Below, one piece after another: positions 28,076-36,461 of a stretch of 64,000 nucleotides of DNA. The first letter of the stretch is position 1. Each line of letters begins with the position of its first letter. The notes under the pieces are model-generated. The model was not told where the DNA came from. It saw only the letters and a list, made by a program, of their open reading frames with translations, and made no database searches. Both the position numbers and the translations under genes were made by a program. Source of the stretch: Chlamydia serpentis (GTDB taxonomy: Bacteria; Chlamydiota; Chlamydiia; Chlamydiales; Chlamydiaceae); the NCBI RefSeq assembly GCF_900239945.1, contig NZ_LT993738.1, positions 620,001 to 684,000 on the forward strand. Reading direction: 5' to 3'.

Positions 28076-28577
28076 GGATCTCAACCCGCAAGCTCATCTC
28101 TTCGATCTCATCAGAAATCGAGAGTTACTATCTACTCCCGAAGAAAAAGTTCGGCAAGAATTGTTGTTCCTTCTTACCTGTAAACTGAACTATCCTAGGA
28201 ACCTTATCATCATAGAGAAAGAATTAAAAACACTTCTCCCTCTATTAGCACGCAAAGGGACCCTCCTCCCAAAGCGCCGTCCCGATATCCTTATTATTAC
28301 ACCTCCCTTATATATAGATGCTGAAGGAATATCTCATAATCTTGGAGATCCTAAACCCTTATTACTCATTGAATGCAAAGCCCTAAACATCAATCAAAGT
28401 GCCTTAAAACAAGTCCTCAGCTATAATTATTGTATTGGAGCCACATGCCTTGCTATGGCAAGCAAACGCACTCAACTATCAGCACTCTTCAATCCCAAAA
28501 CACACACCCTGAACTTTTATCCTGGCCTTCCAGAATACTCTCAACTCCTTAAATACTTTGCTTCATTAAACTTATAG
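28032..28577 (+). CDS. HsdR N-terminal-like PD-(D/E)XK domain protein
   Basis: About 181 residues, forming a single domain. KRRPDILIITPP and PLLLIECKALNINQSALKQV place an Asp and an E-x-K pair as in PD-(D/E)XK nucleases. The layout, with the helix after ECKA, resembles the type I restriction enzyme R-protein N-terminal family. No helicase, methylase or specificity gene is nearby, so this is not a restriction system; a DNA repair or RNA role is open, and recO follows at once. The frame is open back to 27981. The ATG at 28032 is the most plausible start, giving a 44-bp overlap with hpf; an ATG at 28020 is possible. Confidence 0.75.
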   Translation: MSLSNPPLNQDSGSEDLNPQAHLFDLIRNRELLSTPEEKVRQELLFLLTCKLNYPRNLIIIEKELKTLLPLLARKGTLLPKRRPDILIITPPLYIDAEGISHNLGDPKPLLLIECKALNINQSALKQVLSYNYCIGATCLAMASKRTQLSALFNPKTHTLNFYPGLPEYSQLLKYFASLNL

Positions 28578-28582
28578 CTACT

Positions 28583-29314
28583 ATGGAGATCTGTATTACT
28601 GGCATTGTACTTCAAACCCGTTCTTCGGGGAAAAATCACACACTCAGTACATTATTTACTCCACAAGGGCTGTATACCTTCTTTGTTAAACATGGGCAAA
28701 CTTTGCAATGTGACTATCGAGAAGCACTTGTTCCGATATCTTTAGGAAAATATATTCTAAATCATACGTCATCGCGCATGCCTACGTTAATCCATGGAGA
28801 TATTATAAATTCTTTTGAAGGAATCAAACAAACATATACTCGTATAGATGCGAGTGGGAAAATGGTCCAAGCCCTTCTAACTTCACAGTGGAAAGAGAAG
28901 CCTTCTCATAAGCTCTTCTCATTATTTTTAAACTTCCTACACCGAATCCCAGAAAGCAGTAATCCAGAATTTTTTGCCGCCATTTTCGTGCTTAAACTAT
29001 TACAATATGAAGGAATTTTAGATCTCACTCAAGCATGCTCAATATGTAAAGTATCCCTGCCTTCTGGATGTTACCGCTATCAAGGCCATAAGTTATGTAC
29101 AAAACACGGGCATAAACACGCTATCGCTATCAGTAAAGAAGAAGAACACATATTACAGGCGATTGTTCATGCTAAACAATTCTGTGAACTTTTAACAATT
29201 GCAGAATTTCCAATTGCAATCGGAGAAAAAATCTTTTACTTATTTAACTCACTACAAGAGGAAAATATCAGAGAAACAGCAACTCTTCCGAAACCGACAA
29301 AAATAAAATTTTAA
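28583..29314 (+). CDS. recO: DNA repair protein RecO
   Basis: Helps load RecA on SSB-coated gaps in the RecFOR pathway. The N-terminal OB fold begins MEICITGIVLQTRSSGKNHTL, and the C-terminal helical domain holds the zinc site CSICKVSLPSGCYRYQGHKLC. 243 residues, typical length. It begins 5 bp after the PD-(D/E)XK-like gene, so the two are probably cotranscribed. Confidence 0.93.
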   Translation: MEICITGIVLQTRSSGKNHTLSTLFTPQGLYTFFVKHGQTLQCDYREALVPISLGKYILNHTSSRMPTLIHGDIINSFEGIKQTYTRIDASGKMVQALLTSQWKEKPSHKLFSLFLNFLHRIPESSNPEFFAAIFVLKLLQYEGILDLTQACSICKVSLPSGCYRYQGHKLCTKHGHKHAIAISKEEEHILQAIVHAKQFCELLTIAEFPIAIGEKIFYLFNSLQEENIRETATLPKPTKIKF

Positions 29315-29395
29315 AAATCTTGCAAGAATACCAGCACTAATGAGAAAAAATACTTAATCCCCTGTAAAGTTAAGTAAATATTAGCGAATTTCATA

Positions 29396-29423
29396 GTTAG
29401 AGAAGCAACATATTTGCTCTAAC
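29396..29423. terminator. Hairpin in the convergent recO/29485-30120 intergenic region
   Basis: Arms GTTAGAG and CTCTAAC pair perfectly over 7 bp around a loop that can add three more pairs. There is no long T-run on either side. It lies between two convergent genes, where a bidirectional transcription stop or a processing site is expected. Confidence 0.4.
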
Positions 29424-29484
29424 TTAAGATGAAGCCTTTGTCCTTGTGCAAGCAAAAGATGTATAAAATTTTTGAATAAAAACC

Positions 29485-30120
29485 TTAAGATAACGTAATT
29501 GTGCCTCCTCCACTAGCTACGTTAAACACTAAAGTAACCTCAGATACCCCAACTAAATCATTGTGGTATGTTTTATTCCACACACCCCAACCCTGCTTTA
29601 CCAAATTACCTAAAATACAGACCTTTCCCTTTAAAGAAATTTTTGTATGTACAATCACACCGACATCTTGCGGTAATTTTAAAGTGATCGGCTCTTGCTG
29701 ATTGCAAATGGTAATGGTACCGCTTTTTCTCCAATTACCGCGGAAATCCATATCCATCTTACAAGCTCCACAAGAGAAATTTAAGCAGGAAAGAACAGAA
29801 TAGTGCCCCCTAAATTTAGCACGGAGATGACCAAAAGAACCAACATAATCCACAGTCTCTAACCTGGGGAACTCCCCAGTCATATTAAATTCGACCCGCT
29901 TTTTTCTCTGTGCCTGGATTTCTATATTCTCCATATCAGGATAGTTCTTAGAAAAATCAAAACGATGAGTGTAAAATGATTCTTCTTCTGAAAGCCAATG
30001 AGGAACAGAAAGAATTTGATTCCCAAATGAACTTACAGCAAAAAAAACAAACCCTAAAAACAAATATCGCAAAGTGAATCCCAAATTATGATCTCCATGC
30101 AAAAATAGTGAATAAAACAA
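29485..30120 (-). CDS. Secreted protein of unknown function
   Basis: Up to 211 residues with an internal-style leader (LRYLFLGFVFFAVSSFGNQ), so the real start may be one of the in-frame codons nearer to residue 15. The mature part carries four Cys (CLNFSCGACKMDMDF and a CNQQ) and ends in a beta-rich stretch VSEVTLVFNVASGGGTITLS. That pattern reminds me of toast-rack/DUF4097-like solenoids, but this is an impression only. Likely periplasmic or outer-membrane associated. It converges on recO and is followed upstream by tRNA-Leu on the same strand. Confidence 0.72.
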   Translation of the reverse strand: MFYSLFLHGDHNLGFTLRYLFLGFVFFAVSSFGNQILSVPHWLSEEESFYTHRFDFSKNYPDMENIEIQAQRKKRVEFNMTGEFPRLETVDYVGSFGHLRAKFRGHYSVLSCLNFSCGACKMDMDFRGNWRKSGTITICNQQEPITLKLPQDVGVIVHTKISLKGKVCILGNLVKQGWGVWNKTYHNDLVGVSEVTLVFNVASGGGTITLS

Positions 30121-30151
30121 ATCTAAAGGAGGGGGAAAACCATGAAGCTAT

Positions 30152-30233
30152 TGCGAAAGAGGGGACTCGAACCCCTAAGGACTGCTCCACTACCACCTCA
30201 AGATAGCGCGTATACCAATTCCGCCACTTCCGC
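30152..30233 (-). tRNA. tRNA-Leu (anticodon GAG)
   Basis: On the minus strand: acceptor GCGGAAG/CTTTCGC (one G-U pair) with discriminator A, and anticodon stem CTATC/GGTAG with loop TTGAGGT, giving GAG. A long variable arm (GGAGCAGTCC) and T-arm AGGGGTTCGAGTCCCCT are present. Reads CUC/CUU. CCA not encoded. Confidence 0.95.
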
Positions 30234-30344
30234 AAAAAGAAACTAGCTTACCGAGGCCATACCCTTTACCTCAAGAAAAAAAGTATTTCCCTGGCACGAA
30301 AAATCAGGTACATTATCTATAGACATAAGGAGTAAAGTCTAATT

Positions 30345-31139
30345 ATGCGTTGCACTGCCTACTGTACAGCATCAGCTTATAACCTCCACGTCCTTTTCCA
30401 CCTACTAAAACCACGCTATCCTACAATACTATCTAGAGAATACGTTCTTGCCAACCTAGACAATGCACAAGAAAGTAATCAATTAGCAATTTTTTTTCCC
30501 TTTGGAGTTGCGGTGTTCTGGGGATGGGAGGAGTCCGAAGAAATTAAACTATTGCAAGCGATAATTACAGCTTCACCAGAAATTCTCCCTCAACCCGAAA
30601 TTGATTGTTATAATTTTCATTATGGAGATAAGTTACAAATCCGAAGAGATCGACTAACTCTTGCTGATACCACATTAAATACAAAACTTGCCATTGCATT
30701 TGGTCTCGCACAATCAGCAAAACTGACAACTTTCGAAACTACAATTTATAAAACTATAGAAGATTCAAAACGACTTCCCCAAGATCTTGCTACTAAAGGG
30801 AAGATTTCTATGTCTCGGAAAGCAATTGCGAAGAAAATTGGTAAGCTATTCTTAGACAAAGCCTCAGTAAATTTGCATTCTGATATATTGGATGAACCAG
30901 ATTTCTTTTGGGACCATCCAGAGACCCAAGCCATTTATCGTGATGTTTTGAGCTGTCTAGATATTGGAGCAAGAATCAATGTCCTCAACCATCGTTTGAC
31001 AATTCTCGGTGATGTTTTAGAAATTCTTAATGACCAACTAAATCACCAACACTCCTCATCTTTAGAATGGACGATTATATGGTTAATTATGTTAGAATTT
31101 TCTGTAGCCCTGCTTAAAGATGTTTTCAATGTCATTTAA
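30345..31139 (+). CDS. DUF155 (RMD1/RMND1-like) protein
   Basis: 264-residue member of the DUF155 family, best known from eukaryotic mitochondrial RMND1 and yeast Rmd1; bacterial function is unknown. Visible family features are [13 protein letters not shown] near residues 48-60, the C-terminal block [13 protein letters not shown], the paired helices [20 protein letters not shown], and the terminal hydrophobic [20 protein letters not shown], which should be a single membrane anchor. The ATG has AAGGAG about 11 nt upstream. It overlaps yidD by 20 bp. Confidence 0.88.
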   Translation: MRCTAYCTASAYNLHVLFHLLKPRYPTILSREYVLANLDNAQESNQLAIFFPFGVAVFWGWEESEEIKLLQAIITASPEILPQPEIDCYNFHYGDKLQIRRDRLTLADTTLNTKLAIAFGLAQSAKLTTFETTIYKTIEDSKRLPQDLATKGKISMSRKAIAKKIGKLFLDKASVNLHSDILDEPDFFWDHPETQAIYRDVLSCLDIGARINVLNHRLTILGDVLEILNDQLNHQHSSSLEWTIIWLIMLEFSVALLKDVFNVI

Positions 31140-31440
31140 ACATTTTATTCAACAGACCCCCTCACGCTTGTGTTTATTTGTCATTCACATGTATCAATGG
31201 ACGGTTTCCCCTCTTCTCGGTTCCTCTTGTAGATTTTTTCCTTCCTGTTCTCACTATGCAGCACAAGCCTTAAAATCACATGGCTTCCTTGTAGGATGCT
31301 GGCTTTCTATAAAAAGAATCGGGAAGTGTGGGCCTTGGCATCCTGGAGGGATTGATCTCGTCCCTATGACGACTTTGGAGGAAGCTTTAGAACCTTGCCA
31401 GGCAATAAACGATCATGAGTTAATCGATTTCTCTGAATAA
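31120..31440 (+). CDS. yidD: Membrane protein insertion efficiency factor YidD
   Basis: Small membrane-associated protein thought to assist YidC-dependent insertion. The family core is [20 protein letters not shown] followed by [16 protein letters not shown] and HPGGIDLVP. 106 residues. The start could be the ATG at 31120 or the in-frame ATG at 31129; both lie within the DUF155 gene. Here it is not beside rpmH/rnpA/yidC, the classical partners. The last 77 bp overlap the end of the convergent LysM gene. Confidence 0.92.
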   Translation: MFSMSFKHFIQQTPSRLCLFVIHMYQWTVSPLLGSSCRFFPSCSHYAAQALKSHGFLVGCWLSIKRIGKCGPWHPGGIDLVPMTTLEEALEPCQAINDHELIDFSE

Positions 31441-32452
31441 TCTTCTCCATAGGAATGCCAAACTTCCGAGCGATTAACCATAAAGAATCGCCCTCCTGAA
31501 TTATATATTCCCGATCTTGATTTTCCTGCACAATCACAGCATCTCTTATTAGATCGGATTTACTAAGCTGTTCTCGGCGAGGAGAACAGCTTAATTTTGA
31601 TAAGAAGTCATGACTATATGGGGAGTTTTCAGGAAGAAGGCGAATTACTTTCTGAAGATCTTCATCACAAAATTCATGCAAAACAGCATCGCTATCATGA
31701 ACAAGAAGTAAGAGGGCAGCTAGAGACTCCTCACAATCCAAATACGATTTTAAGATCTTTTGGCGCTGTGCGTCTGAAATAATTGTATTGCGATTTTCTT
31801 CACTGCAAAGTGCAAAGAAAAGCTCTGCTCCACAACGAATTACCATTCGGGCTAACGAAGCTATTGAGGATGCCCGAATTTCAGCACCTGCTAACAAGGT
31901 ACGCAAGTAAAGGAATTCTGGCGTCAAGCAAAAATGATAAAGACAATCTTCATCTACCCAGCCTTCTTCTACAGTTTTTTCCAAAATTAAAAATAAACCT
32001 TTAGAAGTATAGGGATATTTCCGGCTTTGCAAGTACTCAATAATAACAGAAAATTCTTTATTATCAATATTAGGCAAAAGCCATTGTACTGATGGTCCTG
32101 TCAATGTTGTATAAGTCAAAGGCTTGGATAGCACAGGAGTAATGTCTATATGGTGCGCAATCATCAACATACTCAATGCCCAAAGCTTTAGAGGCCTGCC
32201 ATAAAGATAGGTCTCATCTTTAAGCAAAGAAAATAATTCTTCTAAAGATGCATTAGACATATCCTTCAGAAAATCTTCGGAGAGGTCAACCTTACAACTA
32301 CTCTTTGCAATTAGAGGTCCTGAAAATAAATGTAGCTTATAAATATCTTTGCGAAATATTGCAGAGTAAAATAGTAGTAAAAAGAGCATGTTCAAGCCAA
32401 GGCTTAGAATCAATACCTGCCAGAGCCACCTAATCTTTCTTTTTGAAGTCAT
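31364..32452 (-). CDS. Membrane-anchored LysM-domain protein
   Basis: 362 residues. An N-terminal anchor ([25 protein letters not shown], about residues 9-33) is followed by a 260-residue helical region without a recognised domain. A C-terminal LysM motif ([20 protein letters not shown] ... [10 protein letters not shown], about residues 313-358) completes the protein. LysM binds N-acetylglucosamine-containing glycans, so the protein should sit in the periplasm near peptidoglycan, fitting the septal peptidoglycan of dividing chlamydiae. Its C-terminus overlaps yidD (convergent) by 77 bp, an unusually long overlap for such a conserved motif. Divergent from pheT. Confidence 0.83.
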   Translation of the reverse strand: MTSKRKIRWLWQVLILSLGLNMLFLLLFYSAIFRKDIYKLHLFSGPLIAKSSCKVDLSEDFLKDMSNASLEELFSLLKDETYLYGRPLKLWALSMLMIAHHIDITPVLSKPLTYTTLTGPSVQWLLPNIDNKEFSVIIEYLQSRKYPYTSKGLFLILEKTVEEGWVDEDCLYHFCLTPEFLYLRTLLAGAEIRASSIASLARMVIRCGAELFFALCSEENRNTIISDAQRQKILKSYLDCEESLAALLLLVHDSDAVLHEFCDEDLQKVIRLLPENSPYSHDFLSKLSCSPRREQLSKSDLIRDAVIVQENQDREYIIQEGDSLWLIARKFGIPMEKIIQRNRLTHDRLLPGKVLKLPPKSS

Positions 32453-32558
32453 ACATTCTGCACCTGTAACTCACTTCGCCGCTTCGGATTAAAACACTTG
32501 CTACTATACACAGCTCATCGTAAAATCTCTTGTAAAAGCATCTTTGTGTTTATTATCC

Positions 32559-34940
32559 ATGCGGATTCCGTTAGCTTTATTGCAAACATACTTTTCAGAA
32601 CCTCTTTCTACAAAGGAAATTTTAAAAGCTTGTGATCATATCGGCATAGAAGCTGATATTGAGAAACGAACGATACACCCCTTTACTTCCGTAATCACAG
32701 CAAAAATTCTCCATACTGTTCCGCATCCGAATGCAGATAAACTGCGCATAGCCACTCTTACCGATGGAGAAAACGAGTATCAAATTGTCTGTGGAGCTCC
32801 AAACTGCCGATCGGGATTAACTGTACCTGTTGCCCTCCCCGGAGCCCAAGTACTTGATAGTCAGGGCAAGGCTTATACAATAAAAAAATCAAAACTGCGT
32901 GGTATAGAATCCCAAGGGATGTGTTGTGGAGCTGACGAGTTAGGTCTTTATGAATTACAAGTTCAGGAGCGAGCTCTCTTAGAACTTCCAGAAACAACTC
33001 CTTTAGGCGAAGATCTCTCAACTTTTCTAGGCAATACTTCTTTAGATATCTCTTTAACCCCAAATCTAGGTCATTGCGCGTCTCTGTTGGGATTAGCCCG
33101 AGAAATCTGTCATGTCACTCACGCAAGCCTTGTGATTCCTAATGAATTCTCTTTTGCAGATCTTCCTACAAGAACTATAGAAATAGGCAGCGATTCTGAT
33201 CTTTGCCCATTATTTTGTTATGTCGTCATTTCCGGGATCTCTGCTAAGCCTTCACCAATGAAACTTCAAGGGTTCTTACAGGCTCTCAACCAAAAATCTA
33301 TAAATGCTATTATAGATGTTACCAACTATATCATGCTGTCTTTAGGGCAACCCTTGCACGCTTATGATGCAACTCAGATAGCCCTAGATTCTCTAAGAGT
33401 AGAAAAAGTTGCAGACCCAGAATGCCTAACCCTACTTAACGGAGAGGCCCCCCTCCTACCTCAAGGAATTACCATTGTCCGTGATAACAATCACATTCTA
33501 GGTCTTGGAGGTGTTATGGGAGGAAAAGTATCCTCTTTTCAAGATAGTACCACTTCCATAGTTCTGGAAGCTGCGTATTTTCTTCCTGAAGCTATCCGAG
33601 CCTCTCAAAAACTTCTCCCGATCCAGTCGGAATCTGCTTATAGGTTTGCACGCGGTATAGATCCACAAAATGTCTTACCAGCACTACGAGCTGCGATTCA
33701 CTATATTTTAGAAATCTTTCCAGAAGCTAAAATCTCCCCAGTCTATTGCTCAGGACAAATGGCTTATGTGCTTAAAGAGGTTCCCTTACGACCTATAACC
33801 TTACAAAGGATTCTAGGAAAAACCTTCTCAACCGAAGTAATCTCCCAGAAGTTACGAAACCTAGGCTTCTCTTTAACTATGCAAGAAAATATTGTGGTAG
33901 TCACAGTTCCTTCATATCGCCACGATATTCATGAAGAAGTTGATCTTGTAGAAGAAATTTGTAGAACAGAATCCTGGAAAATAGAGAACAAACATCCTGT
34001 ATCTTCTTATACGCCAATTTACGCACTAAAGCGTGAGATTGCTAAGTTTTTAGCAGATGCAGGACTTCAAGAGTTCTTCACTTTAGATTTATTGGATCCT
34101 GAAACAGCAGCTTTAAGAAGAGGAGAAAAAGAGGAAATTGTTCTTCCTGTTTCGAAACATGGAACAGTTTTAAGATCTTCATTACTTCCAGGGCTACTAA
34201 AAAGTGCCGCTATCAACTTAAATCGTCAAGCTCCTTATGTCCAAGCTTTTGAAGTTGGCACTGTATACACAAAAAATGGAATGCAATATCAAGAAACTCA
34301 AACTTTGGGGATTCTCTTAACAGAGAATGGAGAATCACTATCGTGGATGCCTCAAACTCGAGCCCTATCTTTTTATTCTTTAAAAGGTTGGGTAGAAAGA
34401 ATTCTTTATCATCTAGGTTTATCAATAGATACTTTTAATCTAGATCCCAGTGACTTCTCTAATTTTCATCCTTACCAACAAGGGGTTCTGAAAAAGCAGA
34501 AACAACTCTTTAGTACTTTAGGCATGGTACACCCTGAGTTAACAAAAAAGGCTCAAATTAAATATCCTGTGTTTTTTGCGGAGCTAAACCTGGATCTTCT
34601 ATGTAAAATAGTGAAAAAAACAACCAAACACTATAAACCTTATGCGATTTACCCCTCATCTTTTAGGGATATTACTCTGACAGTACCTGAAGACCTACCT
34701 GCGGATACACTAAAAAGAAAACTTTTAAATGAAGGATCTAAATGGCTTGAAAGTGTAACCATTATCAGTATATATCAAGATAAAAGCTTGGGCACAGGGA
34801 ATAAAAATGTTTCTCTTAGACTTCTATTTCAAGATTATGAGCGAACATTATCTAACCAAGACATCGAAGAAGAATATTGTCGTTTGGTAGCTTTACTTAA
34901 CGAATTGCTAACTGACACTCAAGGAACTATCAATTCATGA
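32559..34940 (+). CDS. pheT: Phenylalanyl-tRNA synthetase beta subunit
   Basis: Large subunit of the tetrameric PheRS. The ATG at 32559 gives the family start MRIPLALLQTYF (793 residues); the frame is open 15 nt further upstream but without support. Recognisable parts are the tRNA-binding EMAP-like domain (HPNADKLRIATLTDGENEYQ), the B3/B4 editing domain (YVVISGISA, then NAIIDVTNYIML), the B5 domain and the C-terminal anticodon-binding FDX-ACB domain (YPSSFRDITLTV). pheS is not adjacent. It overlaps the next gene by 4 bp. Confidence 0.96.
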   Translation: MRIPLALLQTYFSEPLSTKEILKACDHIGIEADIEKRTIHPFTSVITAKILHTVPHPNADKLRIATLTDGENEYQIVCGAPNCRSGLTVPVALPGAQVLDSQGKAYTIKKSKLRGIESQGMCCGADELGLYELQVQERALLELPETTPLGEDLSTFLGNTSLDISLTPNLGHCASLLGLAREICHVTHASLVIPNEFSFADLPTRTIEIGSDSDLCPLFCYVVISGISAKPSPMKLQGFLQALNQKSINAIIDVTNYIMLSLGQPLHAYDATQIALDSLRVEKVADPECLTLLNGEAPLLPQGITIVRDNNHILGLGGVMGGKVSSFQDSTTSIVLEAAYFLPEAIRASQKLLPIQSESAYRFARGIDPQNVLPALRAAIHYILEIFPEAKISPVYCSGQMAYVLKEVPLRPITLQRILGKTFSTEVISQKLRNLGFSLTMQENIVVVTVPSYRHDIHEEVDLVEEICRTESWKIENKHPVSSYTPIYALKREIAKFLADAGLQEFFTLDLLDPETAALRRGEKEEIVLPVSKHGTVLRSSLLPGLLKSAAINLNRQAPYVQAFEVGTVYTKNGMQYQETQTLGILLTENGESLSWMPQTRALSFYSLKGWVERILYHLGLSIDTFNLDPSDFSNFHPYQQGVLKKQKQLFSTLGMVHPELTKKAQIKYPVFFAELNLDLLCKIVKKTTKHYKPYAIYPSSFRDITLTVPEDLPADTLKRKLLNEGSKWLESVTIISIYQDKSLGTGNKNVSLRLLFQDYERTLSNQDIEEEYCRLVALLNELLTDTQGTINS

Positions 34941-35908
34941 AACAACTACTTTTCTGTGTTTGCGTACTTGCAATATCATTTTCTGCTTATGGGGCACCAC
35001 GACGCCAAGATCCTTTTGTTATGAAGGAAACTTTCCGCAATAATTACGGCATTATTGTTTCAGGTCAAGAATGGGTAAAGCGTGGTTCTGATGGCACAAT
35101 CACTAAGGTTCTCAAAAATGGAGCTACCCTTCATGAAGTCTATTCTGGGGGGCTTCTCCATGGAGAAATTACTCTAACATTTCCTCATACTACAGCCTTT
35201 GATCTTATCCAGATCTATGATCAAGGTAGATTAGTTTCTCAAAAAACTTTTTTTATCAATGGCCTGCCTTGTCAAGAGGAATTATTCAATGAAGATGGAA
35301 CCTACGTTCTGACTCGATGGCCTGAAAATAATGACTCTAATACAATTACAACTCCCTATTTTATAGAAACAACATATCAAGGCCGTATTGTTGAAGGGCG
35401 GTACTCTTCATTCAATGGGAAATACTCATCATCAATCTCCAATGGAGAAGGTATACGTTCTGTTTTTTCTTCCAACAACATTCTCCTATCTGAAGAAACC
35501 TTCAATGAAGGCGTTATGGTAAAACGCACGACCTTCTATCCAAATCGGGATCCTGAAACAATTACCCACTATCAAAATGGCCAACCTCATGGTGTACGAC
35601 TGACTTACCTACAAGGAGGCATTCCCAATACCATTGAAGAATGGCGTTATGGTTTTCAAGACGGAATTACGATAGTATTTAAAAATGGCTGTAAGGCATC
35701 TGAAATTTCTTATGTTAAAGGAGCTAAAGAAGGTTTAGAATTACGCTATAATGAACAGGAGATTGTTGCTGAAGAAGTTTCTTGGCTTAATGATTTCTTA
35801 CACGGAGAACGAAAAATCTATGCTGGAGGAGTGCAAAAGCAAGAATGGTATTACCGTGGGAGATCTGTATCTAAAGCTAAATTCGAACGGCTAAATGCTG
35901 CAGGATAG
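34937..35908 (+). CDS. Secreted YwqK/MORN-like repeat protein
   Basis: 323 residues with an N-terminal signal peptide (KQLLFCVCVLAISFSAYGA). The rest is made of repeats with a G/N-x-x-HG/DG/EG turn: GGLLHGEITL, NGQPHGVRLTY, YGFQDGITIVF, KGAKEGLELRY and NDFLHGERKIY. This is the pattern of the YwqK antitoxin-like/MORN-type beta-hairpin repeat family. No partner toxin is seen; in chlamydiae this gene follows pheT. It probably works in the periplasm or outer membrane; the role is unknown. Start overlaps the pheT stop by 4 bp (ATGA). Confidence 0.82.
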   Translation: MKQLLFCVCVLAISFSAYGAPRRQDPFVMKETFRNNYGIIVSGQEWVKRGSDGTITKVLKNGATLHEVYSGGLLHGEITLTFPHTTAFDLIQIYDQGRLVSQKTFFINGLPCQEELFNEDGTYVLTRWPENNDSNTITTPYFIETTYQGRIVEGRYSSFNGKYSSSISNGEGIRSVFSSNNILLSEETFNEGVMVKRTTFYPNRDPETITHYQNGQPHGVRLTYLQGGIPNTIEEWRYGFQDGITIVFKNGCKASEISYVKGAKEGLELRYNEQEIVAEEVSWLNDFLHGERKIYAGGVQKQEWYYRGRSVSKAKFERLNAAG

Positions 35909-35917
35909 TTTGCTTTA

Positions 35918-36451
35918 ATGGCCGAAAATATTCTTATTCCTAAGCTCATGAAGCATTCTTTATCTCAAGCGTGTTCTGATGGTTTACTGATTGCTAAGTA
36001 TCCTCCCCTTCAAGTCATAGTCCACTTTGATAACAATGCAGTGGTAAAAACACATCTTTCAGTAGCGCCTGTGTTTTCGTGCCTCTTCTTAGGGGCTGCA
36101 GCACATACAGCTATGCAGGAAATTGTCTTATGGTGCTCACGATATGCTAACAGGGAGCATCCTCCTTTTTCATCGCATTTCGCAAACAATGTTATTCCAG
36201 AAAAATATCTGAAAATCCTGAACTGCGTTGCAGAGATCCCCTTTGGGGCACAACAAACCTATGCGGAGATTGCTAGGAAAGCCAATACACATCCTAGGAC
36301 TGTAGGAGCTGCATGCAAGCAAAATCCTTTTTTACTCTTCTTCCCCTGTCATAGAGTTGTAGGAAGTAACGGGGAGCGCAATTATATTTTAGGATCTCGA
36401 CTTCATAATATACTTCTAAAGTTCGAAAAAAATAACTATCCCATCACATAA
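35918..36451 (+). CDS. ada: Methylated-DNA-[protein]-cysteine S-methyltransferase
   Basis: Suicide enzyme that removes O6-methyl groups from guanine by transfer to Cys144 in FFPCHRVVGSNG. The upstream helix-turn-helix segment (TYAEIARKANTHPRTVGAAC) is standard. At 177 residues it carries a short degenerate N-terminal domain but none of the AraC-type regulatory part of E. coli Ada, so Ogt/MGMT-type is the better description. Follows the YwqK-like gene by 9 bp and converges with oppC, 10 bp apart. Confidence 0.92.
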   Translation: MAENILIPKLMKHSLSQACSDGLLIAKYPPLQVIVHFDNNAVVKTHLSVAPVFSCLFLGAAAHTAMQEIVLWCSRYANREHPPFSSHFANNVIPEKYLKILNCVAEIPFGAQQTYAEIARKANTHPRTVGAACKQNPFLLFFPCHRVVGSNGERNYILGSRLHNILLKFEKNNYPIT

Positions 36452-36461
36452 AGAGATCGGT

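Noticed and set aside
30292..30308. Possible sigma-54 promoter TGGCAC upstream of the DUF155 gene
   Set aside because: The -24 half matches, but the -12 half reads ATCAG where TTGC is needed, so it fails the consensus.
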